DNA from: Aporrectodea caliginosa
Taxonomy: Eukaryota > Annelida > Clitellata > Crassiclitellata > Lumbricidae
Direction of reading: 5' to 3'
NCBI GenBank assembly: GCA_020284085.1
Contig: JACEVL010000158.1
Coordinates: 288,501-352,500 of the forward strand
Length of the DNA stretch: 64,000 nucleotides
Shown: positions 13,001-37,969 of the stretch, in pieces
Layout: every line of letters starts with the position of its first letter
How positions within the stretch are numbered: position 1 is the first letter of the stretch
Program-made: the position numbers and the translations under genes
The notes under the pieces: generated by a model
Databases searched by the model: none
Seen by the model: only the letters and a program-made list of their open reading frames with translations
Told to the model about the DNA's origin: nothing

Positions 13001-16000
13001 AAAAATGTCATTGATAGTTAATAACATCATACTCCTTATTCCAAAGTCTGTTAGGCTGATGAATTAACTGGCTAATGACCTGACTAATTGATGAACTGAC
13101 TAGCAAAGCTTGTACTCATCTAGTTAATTGGCATCAGTGTTGCCAATGAGTTTCATGCCTGCATAGATATTTCCTGAAATGGCACTTTGTAATGCTATAA
13201 TGTCTTGCATTTATTTACATCACATTAAATTTTCAAGGATATTTAATTAATTCAAATAAGCTGACTAGTCTTTCCGTTCGTTCGTCTGCCTACTGTTCTA
13301 TTTCACAGTGTTTGTGCAAGTCCCATCAGTATGTTTACCAGTCTACCCAGCAGTCTATGTCTGTCTACTACTGATCCCATCAATATGTCTACCAGTCTAC
13401 CCAGCAGTCTCTTTGTTTGTCTACCACTGATCCCATCAGTATGTCTACCAGTCTACCCAGCAGTCTCTTTCTTTGTCTACCACTGATCCCACCAGTATGT
13501 CTACCAGTCTACCCAGCAGTCTCCTTGTCTGCCTACCTGCTGGTTTCATTCATCTTTGTGGCTGCAATCGAACGCTTCTTGTTGCCCTCCTTGATTCGTT
13601 GAAGGATGTCATCATAGCTCCCTACTGCAACCGAACTCAATGCAACAACTGCAACATAAATGATAACAACTACACAGAAATGCAATAAATCAGCTTTTCA
13701 GCTTAAAATCAGCATAAATTTCAACAAGTATGTTTTTCACTCAAAACTGAAAGCACTGCTCTTTCACAAATCCTATTCCGATTCCTTCTCTTTCCCTTAT
13801 CCCCTTGCCATTTCAACTCTACACACCATCCACCTTAGCCTTTTTAGATCCGCCAGATAGCTGTATTCCAGCACCGTTGCAAGGTTCTTAAAATGCGATA
13901 TGTGTATATAAGTGTTCAGATACATACATACATACATATTGCCTCTTGGTATGCATTAGGTTTGTGGGGCGCGGTGGTGTAGGGGTATGTTCGGTGCCTT
14001 GCAGCCGGAGGGTTGCGGGTTCGAATCCACCTCCAGGGGGTATGTTTGGTGCCTTGCAGCCGGAGGGTTGCGGGTTCGAATCTACCTCAATTCCCGCGTA
14101 GGGACCCTGGGCAAGTCCTTCACTCGCAATTGCTCATGCGCTTCAGCGTGAAACTCCGATTCAGTGTCCGCTGTAGTCGGGGCGCCTCTGAGTAGAAATC
14201 TTTAAGGGGCGCTATATAAATATCTGAAATGAATGAATGAATGAATACATACACACAGAATACTTAACAAAAGTATACTTTACCATAAAATCCACGCTGT
14301 GGGTTCTCTCTCACTTCAAGACCCTCCTGTGGTCCAAATCGTTTTCCCAAGAGGTCATGCACTCTTTCGTTGTAAATTTCCAACATGCTGAATGTTACCT
14401 AAAATGTATCCATGCAAATAATATTGCAAAACATGTAATTTATTTTCTTTCATTTTTCCTTTAATAAGTAATTTATCTTTTTTCCTCCATCACAACAACT
14501 AACGATTCTCTCATTCTCTTGTTTTGACTCTATTTAATATAAGGAGAGAACTGACAAAGTTATAATCTTAAAGTAGTCAAATAGGAAATGATATATCATT
14601 TTACAGCTATCCCATTCAGGAGCTTTCTTAGCTATAGCCATCTTTGCACGAAAGGTTCACCCACCATCAATTACCTATCTACAATCATTATTGTCTTCTT
14701 GTTAATAATTTATTTAATCATTAAACAGCAAAGGTGTGAGCAAATGTTAATGGGAAGATTGTTACAAAAGGACAGTCCAATAAAAATGGTTTATGAACAG
14801 CAGTCTCGTAGTTTGTTCAATTCTGTTGTATTTAATGGTGCTCTGAAAATACCCAAGTAACACCCCAGCACCCATTTGCGCTAGGAGACTTCCAATTAGA
14901 CATTAATAGATGTATATAATCCCAACCTCATACGTGACATCTTTGCTCTTCTTCTGCTCAATTGCGTCAAACAGATTTTCACAGGTTCGAGGTACCAAGC
15001 CTACAAGAAACCCAGCATTGAAAGTGCTCTATAAATGATTTATTAAATAATTTATTCCATTATTTACGGCTCCATACAGAAATTATTAGTTTACACACAC
15101 ATGTGCATTTATGTCACTGCAGTGAAGGAAAGGTTATCAAGCATTGAATTAGTTATCTCTATCTTAGTAATTGTAATTAGTAACTTCTTTCAAGGCTGTG
15201 GCTAATGCAGCACGAGACATCAACCAGCATGTGATAGCATGGCCAATTGATTGAGCACTCACCTTGTTCGGTAAGTTCAAGCTACCTCCAGCCAGCCACT
15301 GAGGAGGAGGAGGTCTACAGACCTTGAGCATTTGGATAATTCAATTAACTTTTCGTTTTGGTGGAAAATTGTTTTGCCAACTGATGTAATATATTCGTTC
15401 GTAATGACATTTAACAGCATTATAGGCCAGTGCATAGAGCACCTCTGAGTAGATATCTTGAAAATGTGCTATATAAATGTTCAATTACATTACTATGTAA
15501 GGACAAAAATTAATCAAAGTCATAAGACATTTCTGCTGTGCAGTTCTGACCTTTGTTGGCATCATTTCCCATTATGGAATAAGACTTTCCACTTCCTGTC
15601 TGTCCGTATGCAAACAGGGAACAGTTGTAACCTTTCCAGGCATTATCCAGCATTCCTTTGCCAAGCTCATTGAACACTCTCTCCTGAAACGAAAAGCCAA
15701 CATCACTTCAGGGCAGTTTTGAGCATATTTACCAGACTTTAATCATGGAATATCATCCAGTGAAAAAATCACATGACCCTTTCAATCTGACCACACAGTT
15801 ACTATAGGTCCAAAATGAACAATACTGGTAGTCCTTATTTCTTTTTAATAAAATATTAGATAATATTCAACTTTTGAGCCAGAAGTATAGAGAATTAATT
15901 TCCGTAAATGACCATAAATGACCCAGAAATTACACAAAACATTTTAAGGTCTCACAGAGGTTCTTACTGGGTCTCATTGCATTTACACAGATTTTTTCAT

Positions 16001-16842
16001 TCATTCAAAAATTTATATAGCGCCCTTTTATTATTATTTTTATTATTAATTAATTATTAAATTTGTAACATGTGCATGGCCACACCAAAATGTGAATTTG
16101 AGGCCCGGTTAGTCAGTCGCCAGGAGAAGATGCAGCTAGATATATATGCTTGAAGGCCAAGGAGAAATAGTGAGTTTTAAGCCACTTTTTGAAGGAAGGA
16201 AGTGAACTTGAGTTACGAAAGAGAGAGTGGCAGTTGATTTCATTCCTCAGGGGCAGAGGCATGGAATGCACACGAGCCCATAACTGTTCTGCATCATGGC
16301 TCAACTACAATAATTATAGTCATCCCGAGTTACAAACAAGCAATAATAAGAAATTATTCTCAACCTGGTCAGAATATTTCTTTTTTGTACTCTCATAGTA
16401 GCCATCATCGCGTATTTGGAAACCATCATGGGACCAGTAGGAATAATCGAAGCTGAAGGTCTTTGGTGGCTCCTTCAACTGCTGTGGATTTAAAATTGTT
16501 GTGGAATGATCATTCATCGTGATAATCAACTTTGCTTTGCGACCCTTCTCTCGATCACTCTTTTACTCATGTTAAGGTTTTAGCTCATGGTGTTTAAGTC
16601 AACATACAAATATACACATTCACTGTTTACACAGATGTAGGCCTACCATAACCATAAGTGTATAATATACACTTTATATACAATACACATACACAGAGTT
16701 GCAAAGCTAACTAAATCATGCAGGCTTCAAAATAATTAAGTGTTCTAATTGAAGTCGTCAAGGATACAAAGGGGCGAACTCTAACGGCCACTTTAATGTT
16801 GTCGCCTGTGGTTGCCGATACACTTATTGTTTTTGAAGCCAT
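1004..16842 (-). CDS. KIF28: Kinesin-3 family motor protein, KIF28/KLP-6-like (3'-truncated by the window)
   Basis: Plus-end microtubule motor. Twenty coding exons join in frame (2304 nt, 768 aa): 16842-16768, 16559-16365, 15683-15551, 15000-14927, 14398-14284, 13648-13537, 12976-12878, 12465-12371, 11931-11887, 11495-11425, 11039-10979, 10401-10249, 9918-9884, 9362-9282, 8598-8484, 7715-7523, 7027-6885, 2685-2537, 2239-2102, 1225-1004. Motor domain about 19-365: P-loop GQTGSGKS (117-124), switch I SSRAH (234-238), switch II VDLAGSE (263-269). Neck/coiled coil follows, then FHA domain about 487-560 ([11 protein letters not shown]), and a DPFW-containing region at 695-768 like the KIF28 tail. 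A 'gttgtag' acceptor just before the ATG suggests an upstream non-coding exon. The last exon has a donor, so the gene continues off the left edge. Kinesin-3 assignment is firm; KIF28 (C. elegans KLP-6 group) rests on remembered resemblance. The 4-kb intron 6884-2686 holds a LINE; other introns hold SINE/LINE pieces. Confidence 0.87.
3017..6534 (+). pseudogene. LINE ORF2: endonuclease-reverse transcriptase with one late frameshift
   Basis: The reading frame from ATG 3017 runs 1082 aa to a stop at 6263-6265. An N-terminal hydrophobic stretch is followed by [10 protein letters not shown] (2A-like, residues 87-96), a proline/alanine-rich linker, an APE endonuclease (TETWF, GDFNIHV, SDHYPIF), and a reverse transcriptase ([25 protein letters not shown], catalytic YADD in [11 protein letters not shown]). 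The family-typical C-terminus ([10 protein letters not shown], then [14 protein letters not shown]) continues in the next frame from about 6241 to a stop at 6532-6534. So a single-base indel near 6240 truncates the last ~95 residues. Otherwise the frame is open, which points to a young copy. Confidence 0.9.
3275..3304 (+). other. 2A-like ribosome-skipping motif in LINE ORF
   Basis: Residues 87-96 read [10 protein letters not shown] after a leucine-rich run. The 2A consensus is DxExNPGP, with translation skipping between the final G and P. Here NPGP and D are kept but the usual E is H. 2A-like peptides near the N-terminus are known in CR1/L2-type LINEs of echinoderms and amphioxus. If active, it would release a 95-residue leader. 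Activity is inferred and may be weakened by the E-to-H change. Confidence 0.6.
7236..7435 (+). repeat. 5'-truncated LINE fragment
   Basis: The translation contains [13 protein letters not shown], a hallmark of the C-terminal end of CR1/L2-type LINE ORF2, followed by 'gagcggcgctatataaatta' and an 'ttacattacatta'-type tail. It sits in the kinesin intron upstream of the exon at 7027-6885. Confidence 0.7.
7838..7940 (+). repeat. LINE (L2/CR1-type) 3' tail fragment
   Basis: Contains 'gcgcctgtgaataagctggt' and 'gggtgctgtagaa' and ends in 'atgattacgatta', matching the 3' end of the LINE at 2770-6690. Intronic in the kinesin gene. Confidence 0.7.
13323..13536. repeat. 54-56-bp minisatellite abutting a kinesin splice donor
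   Basis: Four copies of a unit containing 'gtctacccagcagtct' (unit landmarks at 13341, 13395, 13451, 13507). On the gene's strand the array begins directly at the donor site of the exon 13648-13537. Each unit carries 'ctgggtagactggtagac', which resembles the real donor sequence. Confidence 0.8.
13726..13862 (+). repeat. LINE C-terminal coding fragment
   Basis: The translation [14 protein letters not shown] is nearly the same as [14 protein letters not shown] at the end of the LINE at 2770-6690, followed by a diverged 'cacaccatccaccttagcc'. A 5'- and 3'-truncated copy in a kinesin intron. Confidence 0.75.
13966..14246 (+). mobile_element. tRNA-derived SINE with duplicated head
   Basis: Starts 'ggggcgcggtggtgtagggg' (box A-like) and has box B 'gggttcgaatcc'. 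The head segment of about 56 bp, from 'gggggtatgtt' through the second box B, is present twice in tandem, so box B occurs twice (about 14017 and 14073). The 3' part 'ggggcgcctctgagtag' and 'aaggggcgctatataaat' equals the 3' end of the LINE fragments on the other strand (for example 44455-45150). It ends in an (aatg)n tail. A single-headed copy lies at 52267-52500. Confidence 0.85.
15200..15490 (+). repeat. Diverged SINE-like repeat
   Basis: Ends in 'gcacctctgagtagatatct' and 'gtgctatataaatgttcaat', the shared SINE/LINE tail. The head around 'attgattgagcactcacctt' is tRNA-like but weak. Intronic in the kinesin gene. Confidence 0.45.
16005..16310 (-). repeat. Truncated LINE fragment
   Basis: On the minus strand the translation [13 protein letters not shown] resembles the C-terminal end of CR1/L2 LINE proteins, and the 3' end is 'gggcgctatataaat'. 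It lies in the first large intron of the kinesin gene. Confidence 0.5.
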
Positions 16843-16999
16843 CTACAACAGAATTCACAGTACACTTATAGCAGTGCTAAACACTAATGTATGCACATTC
16901 ATGTAATAATATGCATGGCTTAATATGCATGTAAGAAGGATATTTGTACACCATTTTAGAGTAGATGGAGAGCTACATTATGAGGCAAGTTCAAAGCCT

Positions 17000-18470
17000 T
17001 AGGAGTAAAAGTGTAGCCTAGTTAGCACATATTTATGCTCACCCATTGAGATACTCTGGGCCCAGAGTATGTCCTGCTAACATGCCCATATGATGTCCAT
17101 ATTGAGCCTATATTCCCATTTGAGACACTTGTGGGACCCATGTGGTCCTACCAAAAATTCATGAGCATGCTAGCAGTGTGAGAGGTAGTTAAAGTTCACT
17201 GTCCAATATTCCAATACATATCTGGTTCATACCACAAGTAATTAAACAAGAAAAACATGTAGGCCCCTAAGTAAGCAAATAATTACTTATCTATAATTAT
17301 GGCTATTCATTTAATGGATAGTACTTTTTTTAAACATCTCACATGTGCTATAGTTAGAAAATAATTAATGAAGTGAGCTAGCAAGTATAGGGTAGAAGCA
17401 AACTCTAATTAAATGATATGCCTGTCCAGAACTGTCCCCAATTAATTCCACAATCCTGATGCATGTTTGCTTTATTGAACAGATTTCTTCAGGTATCATT
17501 GCAAGTTGTCAAGCAAACCCATTTGCCAATGAAGTGGACGAAGACGTAGGAGGGCGAAATGTTCTTTGGATCCAAACAATTACTATGATTCACATATTAA
17601 TGAATCACATTTTGCAAGACTTATTCTAAGTTGTAAAACATCACTGAAAATGAATTTATACCTCGGTCCGATTTCCGATGTTTCGATGGCACGCGCACCA
17701 ATGTAACCAATCTCACGTTGCGCGATCAAATTCCTAGATCTCGTCGCTAAAAGGCATATAAGCCGCTAATATACTATTAAATTTTACTACAATATCCTAA
17801 AAAGCATGTTTGGTAATTTGCACAAAAGCACATTTTAAGATCAAGATTTTCTAAATATCAGAGTTCAGACGGCAGATCAATCTCCATGGCACACTGTAAA
17901 CAACACTGGGCATCAATAGGTCTGATTATTATTTCCCTAATATAAGAGGAAGAAACCTTTCGTAAAGGTACAACGTTGATTGACAAGCATGCAAGAGTCT
18001 CATTAGCGTCTATCACTAATTATAGGGCCTGCTCAGTGTTCGCAGCTGTAGGCCTAACCGTAAACTTGACAATTTTTAACGCGCTACTTAGGCCTATAAT
18101 TGTACTAATTGATAAACCTATGCACATGGCACCAGCTTATTCACGAGAGCTGCGCCAAATTGAAATCATACGGCCTCTATACATGATTATTACATGGCTG
18201 TCCGAGTGCGGGAATTTTGTCTTTCACCAATATAATTATATCATTCTTTTATTTCACAATACAAAGGTAGCACTAACGACCTCTGGTCTAACCGGGCCCT
18301 TATAAGGTCTTTGGTTGGAAAGCATTCGGCATCTAAAACCGATTTTATTTTTACACAGGAGACCTATAACAAGCGGGATCTTAGTCCAGTCCATACTGAT
18401 GTTCCCTTTGTGTTTTAGGTGCCTTTTGTCTATGACGTTTTCGCTGGGAAAATGAATGAAATGATTATTA
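17000..18470. other. Intergenic stretch between divergent kinesin and DNAJC2 genes
   Basis: No coding exon can be supported here. It holds a perfect 20-bp palindrome at 17051-17070 and a somewhat CpG-richer patch with two CCAAT-type motifs around 17690-17760. That patch could be the promoter or 5'-UTR exon of the kinesin gene. This is inference only. Confidence 0.4.
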
Positions 18471-18471
18471 C

Positions 18472-18703
18472 TTTATTGAAACGAAGATTACTTACTTACT
18501 TACTGCCTGCTGTTACCAAAGATGTTAGAGCCGTAGCTGGAGTTGAGTTCTTCATAGTTTGGAAACGTGAGATTATTGGACGCTATGCATCCATCGATGC
18601 TGAGAGGAGGAAGAGGAGGATGTCTTCTCTTCACCGTGAAAGACCCAACGATCAACCAAGAGCTACCGATGAGGCTCGTAATTCCGCCAATTAGTGCTCC
18701 CTG
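18472..18703 (-). pseudogene. Exon-like fragment of an SLC5-type sodium/solute symporter
   Basis: After a 'ttgttccag' acceptor at 18704-18712, the minus strand translates to GALIGGITSLIGSSWLIVGS, then PPLPPLSIDGC and NFPNYEEL-like residues, ending ...FGNSRQ and a TAA at about 18495-18497. Sodium-coupled monocarboxylate/multivitamin transporters have a glycine-rich membrane helix followed by P-P-L-P-L-S-x-D-G-C. An AATAAA lies at 18477-18472. The preceding exons and the usual last membrane helix are not visible nearby. It may be a decayed fragment or one exon of a rearranged gene. Family call from motif memory. Confidence 0.45.
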
Positions 18704-18938
18704 GAACAAACACAAGTCTAAAATACAATAGGCCTGGTGTAGTCAAGAAAATGTGGAAATATTACGTGTGGAAATATTACGGGAAGAAGCAAGACCTGCG
18801 GTCATCAGAGATGAGTGGAAATCTTGCAATGCCCACTCGTAAATACTCGCATTGGAACGAATAAGTACATGTACCAAGTGAATCACGACCAAAATTACTC
18901 AATGAAAAAGTCAATTATGCACGTGACTTTGCTGTTAC

Positions 18939-18974
18939 CAAAGATGTTAGAGCCGTAGGCTAAGATATGACACT
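18939..18974 (+). repeat. 36-bp inverted repeat, left copy
   Basis: Identical in inverted orientation to 19692-19727; the pair spans about 790 bp. The left half ('gctgttaccaaagatgttag' onward) also matches the SLC5-like fragment at about 18508-18535. So a piece of that exon has been copied at least twice. Confidence 0.8.
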
Positions 18975-19339
18975 TCCTATCTCCTCTGTGTATTCGGTTT
19001 GGGTGGTGGTCAAAAGTACACAAACCCGTGGCGCCACTAGCGACTGGCTGACCAACTTCTTAGCAAAGATAGACGCGGTACATCACTACGACAAATACTG
19101 GATAAGTTATAACTGTAGCTGCCGTAAACTAACACATTTAAACAGTATATTAAATATTATAGTAATAATGAATACAAATTATATAGTAATGTGTTTTATT
19201 ATAAGTTTTATGCGTATAATGCGTGCTGCTTTTACAGGCACTTCGACAGTGCAAACGCTACGTCGTGCCTTTAGTGGTTGCACCACGATTCACCATCCAT
19301 CTCGAACGGCATACCAATAGATCTGCGCATCCTTGCAAT

Positions 19340-19540
19340 CCATTCATTCATTACTTGAATTTGTATAGCGCCTCTTCAAGGGAGCTACTCATAGGCGCTC
19401 CCAACCCCAGCACGGCCGAATAGGACCATTTAAAGTTGACAGAGGAATGCCTGCGAATGGGTTATAGGAAGGAAGCGGAGTGCCAGAGGGAGGCCATTCC
19501 AGGTCAAAGGACCAGCCACAGAGAACGTACGGAATAAACT
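19340..19540 (-). repeat. 5'-truncated LINE copy
   Basis: Plus-strand view begins 'ttgtatagcgcctcttcaag' then 'ggcgctcccaacccc', the reverse complement of the LINE 3' end, followed by diverged C-terminal coding sequence (region matching GPxxWNxLP). It sits between the two arms of the 36-bp inverted repeat. Confidence 0.65.
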
Positions 19541-19691
19541 TAAATACATTAATATATAATTTGTTCAATCACGGACTTTGCAGGACCCTTCACAAGCACT
19601 TGAAAACTGTTCTTTTGCTGAGGCTGGACTTGAAGAGCCTCTGATTAGATAGCTTTGAGGGGTGCAGTATTAATGCAGTATTAATGCATGG

Positions 19692-19727
19692 AGTGTCATA
19701 TCTTAGCCTACGGCTCTAACATCTTTG
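19692..19727 (-). repeat. 36-bp inverted repeat, right copy
   Basis: Reverse complement of 18939-18974 without mismatch. The 718 bp between the arms contains no recognisable gene, only a LINE tail. Confidence 0.8.
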
Positions 19728-19808
19728 CTGTTACTATTAACATTAAATTTTCCAAGAGTAAAAAAACTGCGTCACTGCCCATAGTGCCAATAGTTCCAGG
19801 TAGTGGTG

Positions 19809-20300
19809 GACAGTGGCGTAGCCAGACTTAAATTCAAGAGGAGGCAACTTCACAATCTAGTCCCCTTGCTGTTGGGGGGGAGGGGAATCGAGGGTTCTGG
19901 TATCCAGCTTATTTAAAAAGTCGACGACCGGGAGGGGGTAGTAACGAGTGTTTCCAAGAACAAGCATTCAACAATTTTCGAGGGCGGGGTTACTAACGGC
20001 AATATTGACAGTAAATTTAATTCACACTTTCTCTACTATATTTACATGTCTTTCATTTGCCTTTTTTAGACTTTCTTCAAAAACTCCGATGACCTTTTTT
20101 TATAGTCATTTGACTTTTTCCTTCCACTTTATCACTTCTTGCCCTCGAACACAGGCGAGACACGACACTTCAATTCAAGAGGAGGCAACTTGCCAAAATC
20201 CTGGTCATTTGCGTCGTTGATCAATTGAAACTCCACTATATGGAAAAACCAAGAGGAGGCAATTGCCTCCTCCTGCCTTCATGTAGCTACGCCTATGGTG
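19809..20300. mobile_element. Probable non-autonomous DNA transposon
   Basis: Starts 'cagtggcgtagccagac' and ends around 'gtagctacgcctatgg', an imperfect inverted pair. A 'gaggaggcaact' motif recurs inside at about 19839, 20180 and 20252. No transposase frame is seen. Ends of the cagtggcgtagcc type are common on animal DNA transposons. Boundaries and class are uncertain. Confidence 0.45.
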
Positions 20301-20540
20301 GTGGAGTCCCGGTCGGGAGTCGTAAGCCTGGAAAAGAAGGAGAGCTCGTCGTCAACGGCTCTGGTAGTCAGACGGTGTCGTTAAACACTGGAACTGTGAT
20401 AGATGAATCTTTTATATTAGAAGTCGTTGAGATGGATGGATGAGCGATAATAGAAGCTTATGGAGTGAATGTAGCGAGTGGCGGCTTGAAGAGATCTGTT
20501 TTTGTTTCTGTTACCGATATATTTATTTTAGAATAGGAAA

Positions 20541-35171
<14,631 letters not shown>

Positions 35172-35279
35172 TGACGGTTTTCACTTCATTTAAGAACTAT
35201 TTCTGATGACGTTGATAATGTTGATTGGTTTCAGTTATGACGTTGATGATGTCAACTGATGCTTTTGAGAATTAGAATG

Positions 35280-35285
35280 AATAAA
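35280..35285 (+). terminator. DNAJC2 polyadenylation signal
   Basis: AATAAA 109 bp after the DNAJC2 stop codon, the first canonical signal downstream. Confidence 0.8.
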
Positions 35286-35464
35286 TTTGGCTTGAAGTGT
35301 TTACTATTGATAGTACTTTTTTCTTACCTATTTTAAAGTTTCTACGAAGCTACTGTAATAATCCAGAAACCATTGTGATGGCTGGCAATTGAACATCTAA
35401 ACGCAATCTGCTTTTCGAACTACTGGTGGGAGAAAATTTACAGTGCAAAACACTCAGCTGAAAA

Positions 35465-35600
35465 CGGATAGGACTCGCCCAGTGAGTGTCCCTCCACTCT
35501 CGAGAATTGCAATTGAAATTTTGCTGCCCAAACCTAACATGACCAGCCCGTGTCTAGTAACTGTCGTTTAGGTAAGTTGCCCACCAGCTTTAGACCTTCC
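35465..35600 (+). repeat. Dispersed repeat, copy 1
   Basis: The segment with 'attgcaattgaaattttg' and 'aagttgcccaccagctttag' reappears in reverse complement, diverged, at 59680-59815. The rest of 35290-36480 has no supported gene. Confidence 0.6.
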
Positions 35601-36487
35601 TCTCACATTAAAAATCCCTGTCTTCTACAAAACTCACTGTGGTCATTTGCGGTCATTTGACGATCGTTAGTGTTTCTGGTCATTGAATGGTCCTTTGATA
35701 ATCTCGCCAAGAACCATTCTGTACCTCTTTTCATTGACTATTCTTGTTGGCTGTTTATGCACTGTCTCAGTGCATCTTGTTAGTCAGCCACCAGCTTTTG
35801 TCATTGTTTGAACGTTTCCAAAATGTATCAATGCCACATTTCTTTCTATTGTCTTTCCTCTTCTGGATTATTGTTTACTACCAAACTGATTCTATGTCAT
35901 ACTGGCTTGTCCGGCATGGTAAAAAGTCACGGTTGTCATTATAAGAAACTAACTCAAGGGCATACAAGTATATATCCTCATTCTCATACATCGAGTTAAA
36001 CCCTAGCCCATCGCATCTAAACATCTTAATGTTTTGCCATATGAACACTTCATCCATTTGTTGTAAAGCTCCTGCTCTTACAAATGTCTTCGATGAAAAA
36101 CAAATTCATATGGCACTTGATGAAAACTAGCAACGTCCTGATGACAGTCCGTCCTTTCAGATATAATTCATCCTTCACATTCACTGTTACAAGAGGCAGC
36201 AGTGATTATCCATCAACATCAGTACAAAAGGTTGATACTTTAAAAATTGCTCTGTAACAATTCAATACACTTCAACGCCTCCTATCCCTTATTTCTCCAG
36301 TCTCGAGGTGGGCTGCATTGTCGTTGGTTGGAAGTTTTGAGATAGATGAACTCGTGATAGATTCACCTAACAGGTAAGCAGTAAAGATGAACTCGTGATA
36401 GATTCACCTAACAGGTAAGCAGTAAAGGCTGTTTTTCGACCAACCGAAAAGCCAATTTTACTTCAAAGGAGATTGGGTAGGCACTTC

Positions 36488-37969
36488 CAGGGCCGATGAG
36501 AGGGGGGGTCAGGTGGGGTTGCTGCCCCGGGGCCCGGTTCCATGGCAGGGGCCCTGGCAGGGCCCGGAAATGTCTAAAACTTCTTTCAAACTGAAGAAAC
36601 CTGTGGGTTTTGGCCGAATGCAGTCTAATTGCTTCAATTTAATACAGAGCTAGGTAATGAAGTAAATGAGGTACTAGATCTATTGAATTTCTTTATCAAA
36701 ATGTAAGCCAATAACGAATTTGATGGTGGAAATGGGACTGAAAAGCTTAACGAAAACGATTTAATAACTTTGAAACTTAACAGTCACAGTTTAGGAGTGA
36801 GCACAGTAACAGTAACAGAAGTTGGTCATCATTCATCAGAATGGTTTTTGGACTATCTGCTGATGCAAAATTAACTGATGCAGACAAATTTCGATTTCTG
36901 ACTGAATTCTGGCCTATACTCCACCAGAATCGTAGGCCTATGCGTATAATGTGTGGCCAAGAACTTTGCATTACGGGGTGCGTAATGCAAAGTTCTAGGT
37001 CACGTTATAGTTGAATAACTTGAATTTGAAAAACACTGCTTATCAGTGGGCCTATTTTGAAATTTAACAGCAGTCGGCCTAGAATTGATTATTCATTTCT
37101 GGGAGTCATAAAATTTGTACTGGATGTAAATTTCTGAATTGAAATTTGAGTTATTGTCAAAATAAATAATACTTTAACTTACAGCTGGATGTAATTTATC
37201 ACAATAAATAATTGATATCAAATTACCAATATTTGCATTGAAGTTGATAACGAATTAGAAGATTACCATCAGAAATCTGGAGCTAAATAAAGGAAAGAAA
37301 GATTGGTGAAAGTCAGGAATGCATTTTCAATTTCATCAAAAGCGAATGCAAATCAAGCTGACAATATCGTTGCTAGTACGATAGTTGTACGTGGAGTTGA
37401 TCATGGTAGGCTACAGAGCGAGTTGTTGACGTAGTCCATGTAGACAATGCAACACATAAATTGGCGTGCACCTCTTGAAATTGGATATCATAATGCGATA
37501 AATGTCATTTAGCAAATAATTTATCACATTCACATAATCGCATTTTCATATTAAATTTCTGTAAACTTTATAATTAGAGGCATAGATGGACCTTTTATTA
37601 GGCTTTAAACCAGAAATTGATTTTCACATTTACTTTTAGCCTACTATTATTATTCAGGGCTTTTAAAAGGAATTTTCAGAACTTCGACCCCTTAAAAACC
37701 ATAGTGAATTATTCCAAATCGGATGACAATGAACATTTTAAAACTAGTTTTAACTGCACAGAAATGCTTCTACAGCTGCACAAATTCATTTAGAACTGCC
37801 ATTTTTGTGTAGAACTGCACACTAAAAAGCCCTGTTATTATTAGATTATTCGTTAAATGTAGTTTGATAGCGTTTTTTCAGGCTTACACCAGACTTGGGC
37901 TATTTAATGAAATCGAGAGGCCCTGATGGATGTCTGCCCCGGGGCCCGATTTGGCTCTCGACGCCCATG
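36488..37969. mobile_element. hAT-like DNA transposon, non-autonomous, 1.48 kb
   Basis: Imperfect inverted ends ('cagggccgatgagag' against 'ctctcgacgcccatg', 11 of 15 pairs) flanked by an 8-bp duplication 'ggcacttc' at 36480-36487 and 37970-37977. Both ends carry 'gccccggggccc'. Eight-bp duplications and CAG-type ends fit the hAT superfamily. No intact transposase frame. Confidence 0.75.

Noticed and set aside
13966..14085. Possible genuine tRNA genes
   Set aside because: Box A and box B are present but the cloverleaf, acceptor stem and terminator are not convincing, and the SINE body and tail follow directly.
17976..18305. 109-codon plus-strand open frame
   Set aside because: No recognisable domain, no splice support and no conserved pattern; likely chance in intergenic DNA.
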